A DNA stretch of 64,000 bases from Prorocentrum cordatum (lineage: Eukaryota; Sar; Dinophyceae; Prorocentrales; Prorocentraceae): positions 211,277 through 275,276 of the forward strand of contig CAUYUJ010010435.1 in assembly GCA_963575745.1 (NCBI GenBank), read 5' to 3'. Position 1 is the stretch's first letter. Each line of letters starts with the position of its first letter. The notes beneath the pieces were generated by a model that had not been told where the DNA came from, did not search any database, and worked only from the letters and a program-made list of their open reading frames with translations. Below are positions 30,836 to 40,966 of this stretch, one piece after another. The position numbers were made by a program, and so were the translations under genes.

Positions 30836-31305
30836 CGCCCAGACTACCCAGTAGACGCACAGCGCTATTTTTTAAAAAAATCCTGGTTCAACGCAATTCA
30901 ACGTACTTGACATAGCGTATACACGCGTTAACATATACGCATCGTATTATGATGACGTTTTGATATGTTAAGAACGGTCGAAAGTAACATGTGGACTTAA
31001 CATTATTTGTAACATAAATAAGACAACTAAAAAAACACGAAAACAAATAACACCATCTTCCAACATATTATGATTTATGATTATGGTGTTCGGGGCTTCT
31101 ACCTTATAACATATTAACATGTTTCACTGCAGCTATCTGTCGTTTGGATTCCAGGTCTTGCGTTGGGCGGGGGGATCATCACGCGCCGTTGGCCCAACAA
31201 GGGTTGGCGAATTTATGCTAACTAGCCGAGGCCCCAATGAGGCATTGTCCGTTCCATTGATGTTTTGGTTCAGGCCGTTTGGCGCACTTTGCGCCCAGTG
31301 AAGAT

Positions 31306-32481
31306 ATGTCTGCCAGCAAAGGTCAGGGCCCACGGCCCTCGCCCCGCGCGCGCGCTCAGCGCCCTATGACTGTGCGGTTCGACCCAAACGTTCTTCTGGA
31401 GCCGTGGGACGCGTTGGCCAAGCTTCGCAAGCCAGGGTTCTCGTTCGATGGAGCATCTTATGCTGCGCTAGGTCGGTCTTTGAATCCCGCGCCAGAATCA
31501 CTTGCCAAGCACGCTCGACCTTTGTCTGTTTTGATTGATGTAGCTCCCACGGGCTTCCCTTCACACCCATGCTTGGCAACTACGTTCTCCCTGCTGCACT
31601 ACAAGCGCCAGATTTTCGGTTCCGACTTGCCCCCGAGCGCCTTGGCGAGCACGTGCGCGGGTGCTGCAGACTCTTGGAGGATAATGTGCAAGCACCTTTA
31701 CACCATGAAGAAGGACGGATTCTCGGCGGACGTGCCTGCTGATGTGCAGGCGCTCTTGGACAAGATCGAGCTGCCCAAGCAAGAGCTCGGTGTACCTGCG
31801 GATGACGGGGACGCAGCTGGAGGGATCCCGATCCAGGCGTCGGACGTCGCAGGCCTCTTCCCCGACGTGCCCGAAGAGACAGAGGTGGAGGCTTCGCCGA
31901 ACGACGTGGCACATGAAGTCGGCACTCTTGGAACCGTGGAGGTGGACGACGACGACTACGGGTCCGACGACTGCGTCACCATCGTTGGCGAGGTGTGCAA
32001 TTGTCCTGCATGCACGCGGGCGGCCAAATCCACGGCGTCAGGCTCTACCGAGGTCCAGGTCGAGATCCCGTCGGCGAAGCGCGGCGGCCAGAGGCTCGAG
32101 ACAGTGCCCCACGAGGAGGTTGGCGCGAAGGGCACGTTCGCCAAGCGGCGCGTCAGCGTCAAGCGCCCAGGCCCCGAGCTCGACAAGATCGAGCCGCCCG
32201 AGCAGCCAGATGCCAAGAAGCCGTGCGCCAAGGATTCGAAGGCCCCCACCGATAAGGTCAAGGATGTGATCAAGCTGCCTGGATGGATGGTCGTGCGGGC
32301 CCTGTCCAAGACGCGCACTGCCGAGGCCTACTTGATGCAGTCAGGCCCGAAGGGCTACGTCGTGGGCCTCTCTGAGAAGGTGGAGGGTTACGAGCAGAGG
32401 ATCTCAGAGTTACAGGACGAGATCAACAACGGCCGCATCACCACCTTCGCCGAGGCGAAGGCGTACGTTGGCAAGAAGTGA
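31306..32481 (+). CDS. hypothetical protein, intronless, 391 aa
   Basis: The frame starts at the first ATG (31306) and ends TGA at 32481. It shows consistent coding-type third positions and no low-complexity shortcut. The product opens with a basic, Pro-rich tail (residues 1-25) and a mixed globular-looking region to about 200 (PWDALAKLRKPGFSF, WRIMCKHLYTMKKDGF). An acidic patch DDDDYGSDD (about 213-222) adjoins a cysteine group C-x7-C-x-C-x2-C (about 222-235). A Lys/Arg/Pro-rich stretch at about 255-310 with KRRVSVKR could serve as a nuclear targeting signal. The C-terminus (358-391) looks helical (EGYEQRISELQDEINNG). I recognise no family. The lack of introns fits a retrocopy. A faint leader-like TTTTGGTTCAGG sits at 31262-31273, too weak to rely on. 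The next gene follows 740 bp downstream on the same strand. Confidence 0.8.
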   Translation: MSASKGQGPRPSPRARAQRPMTVRFDPNVLLEPWDALAKLRKPGFSFDGASYAALGRSLNPAPESLAKHARPLSVLIDVAPTGFPSHPCLATTFSLLHYKRQIFGSDLPPSALASTCAGAADSWRIMCKHLYTMKKDGFSADVPADVQALLDKIELPKQELGVPADDGDAAGGIPIQASDVAGLFPDVPEETEVEASPNDVAHEVGTLGTVEVDDDDYGSDDCVTIVGEVCNCPACTRAAKSTASGSTEVQVEIPSAKRGGQRLETVPHEEVGAKGTFAKRRVSVKRPGPELDKIEPPEQPDAKKPCAKDSKAPTDKVKDVIKLPGWMVVRALSKTRTAEAYLMQSGPKGYVVGLSEKVEGYEQRISELQDEINNGRITTFAEAKAYVGKK

Positions 32482-33139
32482 GGCATGCTGCGAACTTGCG
32501 CAGTGTGGTCCAGTTCGTGGAGCCTCTTTTCGAGTGGACGTTCCCTGGCGTCTTGAGTGATAGTTTTATGTTCGACGCATTGATCCACGTACAATGTGTC
32601 AGGGGTTTGAGCTGTCACACGCACGTTCCATGCGCATGGGGGCGACGTGCCAGGATCGAGCAAACAACATTCCAGCGCAGCACGCCCTCCTCTCACACAC
32701 AAATCTCTCAGCTCAAATTCACGTCCGAACCCCTCCGCCGAACTCAGTATATAGCATGATGTTGAAACTAACGCTTAACGCAATTTCAGCACCACCATCA
32801 TCAGCATCATCCTCTCCTCCCCCTCCTCCTACTCATCATCATCCTCGTCCTCAACTTCCCGAAAACGCTATGCGTCACGAAGACAAGTAAAGTGGCAAAA
32901 CGCTACGACCCCTTACCGATGCGAGATTTAGGGGTCATATCACCAGTGCTCCTTGCCAATGCTGACCCCTGAAAATTGTCGGCCGCATCTGGAATCCAGG
33001 GGCCCTCCTGCGAGGGGGATGGGGAGGAGGGGGAGGAGGGGTGGGGGAGGGGGGGGGAAGACGAGGATGATGAGGAGGAGGAGCGGATATGTCAGCACCA
33101 AAGATGATGGTGATGATGGTGACGACCACGATGCTACAA
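32482..33139. other. intergenic stretch between the two island genes
   Basis: It holds CATCAT/TCCTCC microsatellites (32790-32860), a GGGGGAGG run (33015-33060) and GATGATGGTGATG (33100-33120). No gene was seen. Confidence 0.6.
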
Positions 33140-33153
33140 CCATTTTGGCTCAA
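33140..33153 (+). other. probable relict spliced leader (partial)
   Basis: CCATTTTGGCTCAA equals 14 consecutive bases of the spliced leader's 3' part. The bases before it do not match. It lies 66 bp before the ATG at 33220, in the expected orientation. A 14-base match could be chance, but its position supports a retrocopied mRNA origin. Confidence 0.55.
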
Positions 33154-33219
33154 ACCCGCTTCTTAGTCTGATCGGCCAACCTGCCATCCACGCGTTGCCC
33201 AGGCTGCCCCGTAGTGATC

Positions 33220-34508
33220 ATGGCAGAGAGACGGGCCAAAGCTATGAAGGCCGAAGCGGCAACCGATGCCCCGACGTCGGCGGCGGCAGTCGCGGCCCCC
33301 GTGAAGACAGAGTGCGGCGGTGGAGAGCAGCTGAGCATGGTGCAGCGCCTCTTTGGGCGCTCGCGGGCGGGCCCAGCAGCGCCGCCGCCAAGGGCGGCGC
33401 GGCCAGCGCAGAAGCAGGTCGTGAAAGCCACAGCTGCCAAGTCGGCTCCTCCATTGCCATCGGCAGGCGCAGCTGCTGAAGTTGGTGCAGCCCCTGCTAC
33501 GGCGGCTGATCCAACACCTCCCGCACCTGCAGTGGCGTCGCCCGTCGCCGCGCTGAAGTTCAAGGAGGAGGCCAGCAACCCCCCTGGTAGGATGGCAGAC
33601 GGTTCGTCCTGGCTCGTGAAGGATAAGCCAACCTACGACAAGTTCTACTACCGCCTCGGCAACAATCAGATCATCGCTGACCTCTGGAAAGATACGCAAC
33701 TCAAGGGCGAGGACGAGCAGCGCGCGTTCGTCAACTCCGTGATCCTGTCCAAGGCGGGCACGGTGCCCGCAGCCTTGCTCCAACGAGTCAGGGCGATCTC
33801 GAACGAGAAGGAGGGCAATACCACGGGTGAGTGGATGACGTTCAAGGCTGCAGCCGACAGAGATGGGGGGCAACTCATTCGTGAGCGTATTGCTCATGGG
33901 ACGGTGATCACGAGGCCGAACCCCGAGCCCCCTCCCAGCACGCAGATTGAGCACCCCTGGAACTTGGAGGTGGCGTGCGTCAAGGAGGGGTGGTCCAAGA
34001 AGGTGAAGGTCACGGACGAGGAGCACTCAAGGAGGAGCAGGACGAGGAGAGTGGGGCGACCAAGGAGTTCTGCGAGAAGTTCTCGACAACGTGGAATGGC
34101 GTCGGCACCCAGTCGAGCTCGCCCACGCTGCCCGCGAACCCGCGCGTCGACGCCCAGCACCCGCAGAAGGACCCGCCCAGCGAGGGGGACAAGGTCGCCG
34201 TGGCGAATGCTCGCAAAGTCCACTCGTCATTCGACAAGACGGCGAGGGAGTGGCAGGGGCTGCTGGCGCGGTCCGAGGCGAACCCCTACACCAAGGGGGC
34301 GAAGTTCCAGACCGACTTGCAGGATAAGTTGGGCGTGTGCAAGCAGCTCGATAGCAAAGTGATGGCCCTCGAGATGCAGCTCCTCAGCCGGATCCCGCTC
34401 ACCGACAGCGAGATCAAGCAGGCGGGCTTCGACGCGAACGGCCTCGTCGAGGAGATGAAGGAGGGCAAGAAGATCGCAGCTAAGATCAAGGCGTGGCTGG
34501 AGGACTGA
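33220..34508 (+). pseudogene. hypothetical protein gene with one frameshift, about 430 aa
   Basis: ATG 33220 opens a coding-like frame. Its first 110 residues are Ala/Pro-rich, followed by a well-structured part (YDKFYYRLGNNQIIADLWKD, AFVNSVILSKAGTVPAALLQ, HPWNLEVACVKEGWSKKVKV). At about 34000-34045 the coding signal leaves this frame, which decays to Arg/Ser-rich nonsense. It continues in frame 3 as EFCEKFSTTWNGVGTQ through a Lys-rich helical C-terminus (EEMKEGKKIAAKIKAWLED), ending TGA at 34508. A one-base deletion, or a two-base insertion, explains this. Everything else is intact, so it is either a fresh pseudogene or an assembly error over a functional gene. No family was recognised. A partial spliced leader at 33140 suggests retrocopy origin. 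Confidence 0.7.
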
Positions 34509-34568
34509 GCGGCTAGGTCGCTCGAGCGCCCCGTGCGCGAGGACGGGGGCGACGGGGGCGGGGGGCGG

Positions 34569-34740
34569 ATGATGATGATGATGATGATGAGGGGGAGGAG
34601 GAGGAGGAGGAGGAGGAGGAGGGGGGGGAGGTGGAGGGGGAGGAGGAGGAGGAAGAGGAGGAGGAGGAGGAGGAGGAGAAATGAGGGAGAAGGGAGGAGG
34701 GGGAGGGAGGAGGAGGAGGAGGAGTAGGAGGAGGAAGACG
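34569..34740. repeat. GAT and GGA microsatellites
   Basis: (GAT)n at 34569-34590, then a GGA-rich purine tract to 34740, just after the stop of the preceding gene. Confidence 0.95.
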
Positions 34741-34824
34741 AGTCGTGAGACGAGCGAGGACGGCTCTCGGGAATTCGGAGAGGTCCACGCGGCGCTGGCC
34801 ACGCGAACTACAAGTCCATGATTC

Positions 34825-34975
34825 TGAACATTCTTAAGAATCTTAAGAATATTCAGAATGAGTGTTTCGTTCAATGTTTCGACGATTTTCATTCTTAAGG
34901 TTCTTAAGATTCTTAAGAATCTTAAGATTCTTAAGAATCTTAAGATTCTTAAGAACCTTAAGAATGTGTCAGATC
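34825..34975. repeat. CTTAAGATT / AATCTTAAG self-complementary repeat
   Basis: About 14 copies of TTCTTAAGA or AATCTTAAG. Because CTTAAG is a palindrome, the whole run can pair with itself in many registers. Confidence 0.9.
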
Positions 34976-34984
34976 TTGGAGTGA

Positions 34985-35610
34985 CTCAGCATTCGCGTGG
35001 TCCGTGGTGTCGCGTCCTCCCCGCGCGCCCCCGTCCGCCACTGCTGCTCTTTAAAGCGTGGCGGGGCCGCGCGCAAGGGGCTTGTGAGCGGGCCCTGGTT
35101 CGAGCAATCGCCGTGGCGCTCGACTGCTCGAGTGGCGGTGCAGGCCCGTGCGCGCTGGTCGCTCTGTGGGGTCGGAGCGCTTTGCGCGCGCGGCCAGGGG
35201 GCCACCTCTGGGGCGAGCAGTCGACAGCCCCGCTCACATCTCGCGATGCGGTGGTCTACCTAGTCGGGGACCCCGCTCTCTTAGCGCCCCCCGTCCCCAT
35301 ATCTCGCCCGCTCGACCCCCCGCCCCCTCAAGGCGGCGCCGCCGCTGCGTTGTGCGACGCTGGTTCGATGTTCACTTTGAAAAACAATAGCTTCGGTCAC
35401 CGATGCGGGTTGCGCGAGTTGCCCCGCTAGCGCGGCCCGCGCGGCACTGGCATTTTGCCAGCAGCAGCGTAGGAGGGAGGGGCGAGGAAGTGGGATGATA
35501 AGGAGGGCCATGAGGAAGGGCGTTCGGAGGTCGGGCGAGGAGGATCAGGGAGGGAGACGAGGGCGATGAGGCGGAGGAGGGGATGATCATCAAACGTCAG
35601 AGTCCGCGCC
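34985..35610. other. gene-free stretch
   Basis: Frames on both strands are short and lack family signatures. Confidence 0.55.
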
Positions 35611-35626
35611 GAGGGCAAGGGGGTGG

Positions 35627-35785
35627 GGCCAGCCCAGAGTCTTCCCAGCATGTTCTAAATCCATTAGAAGCTTGTTAGCTTTCGTTGAAGGTCCAAACGA
35701 CATGGGGCCAGCCCAGAGTCTCCCCAACATGTTTCTAACCCATTCGAAACATGTTAGCTTTCGTTTGAGGTCCAAAACAACAGCC
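35627..35785. repeat. two-unit tandem repeat, about 75 bp
   Basis: TGGGGCCAGCCCAGAGTCT, CCCARCATGTTTCTAA and TTGTTAGCTTTCGTTGARG appear twice in order. Confidence 0.85.
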
Positions 35786-36318
35786 GCCGTCCCCACCTAA
35801 ACAGCTTAGCTGCTTGCCTCCTCTTCCCGCTGCTGCTTCTGCCTGCCCCTCCTCTCCTCCCGCTGTTCAAAGGTCTCTGGGTCGCCTCCGGCGTCGTAGA
35901 CTCCGGAAGCGCCAATTTGCACCAGGGGGGGCGCCTGACGACCCATCGGGCCGCCGCTGAGGGGGGGGCCACTCTAGGGGTCGTCATCTCCCCATTGCCC
36001 CCAGGCAGGCCTTTGCATGGTCTCAGGCCCTGCATGCACATAACCAGCAGGGGCAGAATAGTCGACAAGCTTGGACTTCGGACTTGCCCCCCCAAGTGCA
36101 ATTCTATTCCATTCCTCCCCCTTCTTCCTCTTACTTCTGGGGCCATCTGAAACCAACGCAATCCTCTCGCGCGTCTGGCCCCTCAAAGCGAATCTCTGGC
36201 ATCAACGACCTTTGGCGTGGGAGAGGGGCACATCAAACCCAAACCGCCCGATCCCCCCCCCCCGCCCCATGCCCATCACCTCCCCGCCCTCCCCCATCCA
36301 TCCACACCGCTCTTCCGT

Positions 36319-36340
36319 TCCGCAGCCATTTTGGCTCAAG
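36319..36340 (+). other. relict dinoflagellate spliced leader (21/22)
   Basis: TCCGCAGCCATTTTGGCTCA followed by AG matches the 22-base dinoflagellate spliced leader at all positions but one (C for T at position 5). The ATG of the next frame follows immediately. A spliced leader is added to mRNA by trans-splicing and is not normally encoded at protein genes, so this copy shows the locus came from reverse-transcribed mRNA. Confidence 0.92.
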
Positions 36341-37724
36341 ATGTTGAGCAAGCTCTGGGCCAGTCCCCCCAAGAGGAGGCGCACTGCAGAACAGTCTCGC
36401 GGAGGATGGCGCCAACGCTTGTCGCAAGAAGAGGTGGTTGCAGATGACGGCGGGGCCCCGATTGCATCCGAGCTCGTGGCAGGGACGCTGCTCGATTGGG
36501 CCGACGGGGTGACGTCTGCTGCAAAATTGTGCCACCATTCAAGTAATCTCATAAGAGATATGACTCGGGCGGGGCAGGAGCCCCACCCAGCGCTGGTTAA
36601 AGTTGCTGGCGCAGGCCAGGGGCCCCACGCCCAGTCTGGATTGAAAGAGTTGTTCGACGGTCTTGGCTTAGATGCACTGCAGTCGCCTGTCCCTGATGCA
36701 AGGGTGGCGGCCGCGATGCTGAAACCATCAACAGTTATACGGCCCCAGAGGGCCGAGGCAGATGGAAATCCATCCTCTTGGTTTCAAAGAACGATGAGGA
36801 GTCCTGCTCGAACGAATTTGGACTTCCTCATTTCAACGCGGTTGAGCCATGTCGAGATTGTCGATGCAACAGTTCGGACCGCCCATACACAGACTTGCGA
36901 AGGACAGCAGCATGGCGAGCCACCACGCCCGTGGCACACGATGCTTGGATGGGCAGAGTGCGCCAACCACTCCATGAGCTTGTTCGCGGCCATTACTGCT
37001 GCTCCCCGTTTTTTTCTTCATCGACGTGATGCATTTATGCGACTGCAAAGGAATTGGGTGCATCGTGATTGGCGGCATTGCATCTTTAGCGCTGGAGCTC
37101 CCTGCTCTGGGCCACTCGCAAGCACAGCGCTTGCAACGAGTGAACGATTACATGTCGGCCTGGTACGATGCCCGCCCAGGCGTGCACCGACTCCCCCCGT
37201 TACGTTTGGCGCAAATGAGGCATGCAGGGTGGTGGGAGTTGGGCGGCCCAGTGGCCAAGGCCGCAAACACCAGATGCGCGGCCCCTTTGTTCCGAGACTT
37301 CGCGGCCGATCATCTCACGGGCCATGATGAGGGGCCGTTGGCAGCCCAGCTTGGAAGGCGTTGGGCGGATTTCTATTTGCTGATTTACTCTGAGGGCATG
37401 TTCATGCCAGAGGACAAGGTCGCCAAACTGGATGACATCTGCCTTGACATCGGTGCCACGATGATGCAGTTGAGAGCGAAGGCAAGGCGAAGTGGCAAGC
37501 TGCGATGGAAGATCACACCAAAGACTCCCAGGCTCCAGCACGTGCCAGCATATGCGCAAATCGTGAATCCGAGATGGGTCCAGAACTACTCAGAAGAAAG
37601 TTCCGTGGGTACAAATACAGCGATCTGGCAGAGATCGATGCGTGGACGATACACAATGAGTATCCAACATACTGTGTTGTTGAAGCGGGTACTTGGGCTT
37701 CTCCTGAGGTTGGAATCATCCTGA
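36341..37724 (+). pseudogene. retrocopied gene, broken; family abundant in dinoflagellates
   Basis: The ATG directly after the relict leader begins a frame coding for MLSKLWASPPKRRRTAEQ, ELVAGTLLDWADGVTSAAKL and GLKELFDGLGLDALQSPVPD. Coding signal then moves to frame 1 at about 36778 (VSKNDEE) and to frame 3 at about 37026-37724 (MHLCDCKGIGCIVIGGIASL, AKAANTRCAAPLFRDF, NPRWVQNYSEESSVG, RGRYTMSIQHTVLLKRVLGL). From memory, the last part (KGANTR-, YxEESxVG- and RVLxRYLxG-like signatures) belongs to a high-copy family of dinoflagellate hypothetical proteins. Its D-x-MH motif faintly resembles CACTA-type transposases, which I cannot test. At least two indels make it a pseudogene. No introns, as expected for a retrocopy. 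Confidence 0.7.
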
Positions 37725-37982
37725 AGCACGCTCGGTTTTTTTTTTCGGCGACTCCGAAGTCGCGCACGCACTGTTTGGCAGGCGCACGCACTATTTGGCA
37801 GGCACTGTTGTAGCAACATGAGCACGATGAGCAACGTTCCTGAGGAGGATGAGTAGGATGATCACAACTACGAAGCTAACACCGACTACGATCATTACTA
37901 CTACTGCCACGGTTATTGCTTCAAGTGTTGTTACGCCTACTAGCGCTAGCAAAGCTGCTGCTGGTCCTTCCCCATCCCCTCC

Positions 37983-38170
37983 CTCCCTCCCTCCCTCCCT
38001 CCCTCGTTCTAGCAACACCCCCTGGCATGTTACTACCATGGGGCACCCAAGTAACATCCCCTCCTCCTCCTCCTCCTCCTCCCCCTCCTCCTCCTCCTCA
38101 TCCTCCTCATCCTCCTCCTCCTCCTCCTCCTCCTCTCTTCCTCCTCTCTTTCTCCTCCTCCTCCCCCTTG
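37983..38170. repeat. CCCTCCCT and CCTCCT pyrimidine tract
   Basis: A short (CCCT)n is followed by (CCT)n with TCATCC interruptions. Confidence 0.95.
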
Positions 38171-38279
38171 CCGTGGTCGACTGTCTGAGCTGGCATTTGT
38201 CTGCTGCTTTACGCCGTGGTGGGCACACTCTGCTGGCGAGCGCCAGCCTGCCCTTTTTCCGACCAGGCTGAGGTGGGCA

Positions 38280-38600
38280 CTGCAAAACATCAACGCAGCA
38301 CGTAGATAATACTAAGATAAATAAGCGAATCATACTAAACAAATACAATATGATAAATAAGACTTAGGTTACACGAACTGTGAATGATAATATGATGGCA
38401 AATTCTTAAATACGGGACGCATCATATTAATATGATAGACTAGCACGCGCATTTCTTAATGGAGATAACAGGACTTTAAACAGGTGTGTTAACTTGCACG
38501 CGAGATATTAACTTGCATTCGCTGCGACATGTTGCAAACTAGCACGCGCAAAACTTAACGCTCTTCAAATCAGCATTTATAACATTAACTCCTGGGGTCT
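38280..38600. other. AT-rich right edge of the island
   Basis: About 320 bp are unusually AT-rich for this window, with repeated RCTAGCACGCGCA (38444 and 38548) and TTAACTTGCAYKCG (38500 and 38520) motifs. No frame. Confidence 0.7.
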
Positions 38601-38759
38601 ATTGGGTATCTGGCCCGAACGTCCCGGGACCGTCCCGGGGTACTTTTCGTCGGGGGATCCTTAGGGGCAGCCCCGCGCGCGCGAAGTAGAAGTATTGTTG
38701 ACCAGTTACCGGAGATCTTAGCACGCCGCTGGACCGTTGGACCGGCGAATTTGTGTGTC

Positions 38760-39425
38760 CCTGGGCCCCTTCAATTAGAGCCTTTTGGCAGCTCGCTTGG
38801 GCCATTCTGGGGGCCGTCGGGGTTCTCCTGGGACCCACGCGGGAGCCTCTTGGGGTCCTCCTGGAAGGCATGCGAGCCATCTTGGTGGGAATCGGTCAAA
38901 GTACGAGGTCCAGCTTGAATAAGGAACACTTACTTTTCAAAAGGGGCTCGGTCGTTCATTTGGTTTGCATGCGTTCCGCTACCTTTTTGTCAGCGAGCCC
39001 CCCTGGTGTTCCTTCGGACGTCCTAGACTTACTTGGAAAACAGGGGCTTCGTTCCTCTTTTGTCGTTTCTTAGATCAGGCCGAATACTGTAAGGAAGTTC
39101 TCGTTTACCCCCGCCTCTCTGGAGCCTCCAAAATCGCCTGTTGGGCCCTCTGGGGTCGCTCTGGGGGCCGTCTTGGAGCCCTGCCTTTGGGCGCTCTTGG
39201 GCCATCTTGAGCACATCACGTGTTTCCGAGACGGTTTGGAAGGATGTTGGCCTCTCCGGAAAACATCCTTCGGTCCGTGGCCATTCGTGGCCGTCTTGGA
39301 GCAGTCTTGGGAGCATCTTGGAGCCAGCCTGAAGCAACGTTCTGATGTCTTGTGCCATCTTGGAGGTCCTCTGGGACTCCTTTGTGGCCATGTTGGATCC
39401 AACTTGAGCCATCTTGAGCGTTCTG
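38760..39425. repeat. GGCCTCTTGG-type minisatellite field 4 (diverged)
   Basis: Loose GGCCATCTTGGAGC and GGGGTCCTCTTGG repeats occur at 38760-38890 and 39105-39420, with unique DNA between. Confidence 0.75.
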
Positions 39426-39439
39426 ACCGCTCGCGGTCC

Positions 39440-39592
39440 CCCCCCCGACCCGCAGACCCAGGTGGAGGGGGTGAAGGGGGGACGGGAAAGGGTAAAGTCC
39501 TCCCCGAAGGGGAAGAAGAGGCTTGGAAGGGGAAGCGCTCTAGACCCCCTCTTCCCTACGTAAAGGGCTGGTGGGATCTTAGCCAGAGCCCG
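39440..39592. repeat. dispersed repeat K, copy 2
   Basis: CCTCCCCGAAGGGGAAGAAG and AAAGGGCTGGTGGGAT match 27345-27510. It again directly follows a GGCCTCTTGG field. Confidence 0.7.
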
Positions 39593-39746
39593 CCGTGCAT
39601 GAAGGGGTCCTGGAGTTGTTGTTCGCCGTTTCGGCCCCGATGTCGCTCAGACTACGGTCGGACCGAGGTATTAGTTCGAGGTCGGCGAGGGGAGGGTCTG
39701 CCAAATGTTCTTCGTGCGTGGTCGATGGTCTTGCGCATCCTTCAGA

Positions 39747-39976
39747 GCTCCGAATCATCGGGGCTGGGGGCAGTCAGGGATGGCTACAGATCAGCGCCTC
39801 GTGGGTCCAAATTGGAGTTATCCCGGACCGCAGGTATCCTAGAAAATTCGGGCGCCCAACCTTCCCGAATCATCAGCGCGGGGGCCAGTATGGGGAGAGG
39901 ATCGATATTCGCGCCTCGGGGGCCCAAACCAGAGTTGCCCCAGACCGCCTTCCTCCCGGATAATTCGGGCGTCCAA
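39747..39976. repeat. 114-bp tandem repeat L, two units
   Basis: Units begin at about 39748 and 39862 with CCGAATCATC and end with GGTATCCTAGAAAATTCGGG or CCGGATAATTCGGGCGTCC. The same 114-bp period and motifs are at 60670-60895. Confidence 0.75.
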
Positions 39977-40254
39977 ATTTTTGGGGGAAGATGCCCTCGA
40001 GGAGGGTGTTTTCGGTGTGTTCACCGGGCGGAGGGTCTCATCTTCTTGGAGGAAGCTCTTCTGTCCCAGGTCCGGCCGTGCTCGAGATGAGCCTAAGCTG
40101 TTTCCCGGGGCCGCTTGGGGGCCCGCTCCCTCGTGCCAAGACAAGAGTTGGAAGGAGGAGCGCAGCGGAGAGGGAGGAGGAGGGAGGGAGGAGGGAGGAG
40201 GAGCACCAGGAGGAAGGGGGCGATGAGGAGCAGGGGGGGGCGAGTGTAGATCGG

Positions 40255-40600
40255 CGGCGAGCGAGGGGGGGAAGTACGAGGTTCGAGGTTTTCAGGGGGC
40301 ACCGTCGGTTGTCAGCAGTTGTCAGGCCTCGGGATGCGTTCCGGCGGCTGCGCCTCGCCGCGGGCGTTCCAGGGGTGCTCGGATCGTCCAGAACGGCCGC
40401 CGGAGGTCCGACATGTGACCCGAATATTTGAACTCGGCGGCGAGCGAAGGGGGGGGAGTGACAAGGAGAAGGCCCTCTCAGAAGGCTGCGGGGCTTGAAG
40501 AAGCCATCCGGGCTCCAGAGAAGTTTGGTTGTGTCCTCGGGGGAATAGGGAGAGCTTGGGAAGTGACCCAGAAGCCATGAGGACTTCCGAGGCTTCTGAG
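40255..40600. repeat. dispersed repeat family J, copy 3
   Basis: Two GGCGGCGAGCGARGGGGGG starts (40253 and 40436) flank a GGCGGCTGCGCCTCGCC-containing block. The second is followed by GGAGAAGGCCYTC as in the long duplication at 9191. Confidence 0.55.
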
Positions 40601-40966
40601 AGGGCCCGCTGTTTACCAGTTCCCATGGGGCTCGCAGTGTTGTAGAACGAGGGAAATCATGGGGCATCAGGAGGAAAGTTTGGGAATATCGTAATCCGCA
40701 GCATGGCCACGCTTCGTCCTGCGTCCCCTTCATCCCTCGTCCCTACCTTCCCTCTTACCAATAGCGCTCCCTCTCGCAACATATCTGTCTCTCTCCTGCT
40801 GCTCTCCATTAAATCACCCTCCCTCATCGTTCTGGCCTATCTCCAGTTGTCCCTCTTATCTTATGATGTGTGTTCCATGTTATTCTGGACAAGAGTCAGA
40901 AATATCAAGGAACACCTAATGTTGTTCATTATGTGTTTCTTGTTCTCTCTGACTCTTCTCTGTTAG

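Larger units (their letters stand above)
30839..38613. other. 7.8-kb island with imperfect inverted ends and AT-rich edges
   Basis: The left edge CCAGACTACCCAGTAGAC (from 30839) and the complement of the right edge, CCAGATACCCAATAGACC (from 38613), match at about 20 positions over 24 with two gaps. AT-rich sequence unlike the surroundings lies just inside both ends (30865-31120 and 38280-38600). The island holds one of the two intact genes, one frameshifted gene and a retrocopied pseudogene, all on the plus strand. No transposase was identified with confidence and the flanks show no convincing target duplication. It could be a large element or only a gene-bearing isochore whose edges match by chance. 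Confidence 0.35.

Noticed and set aside
31248-31273. CCGTTCCA...TTTTGGTTCAGG before the 391-aa gene as a leader relic
   Set aside because: It needs a multi-base insertion and several substitutions. Mentioned in the gene entry but not called.
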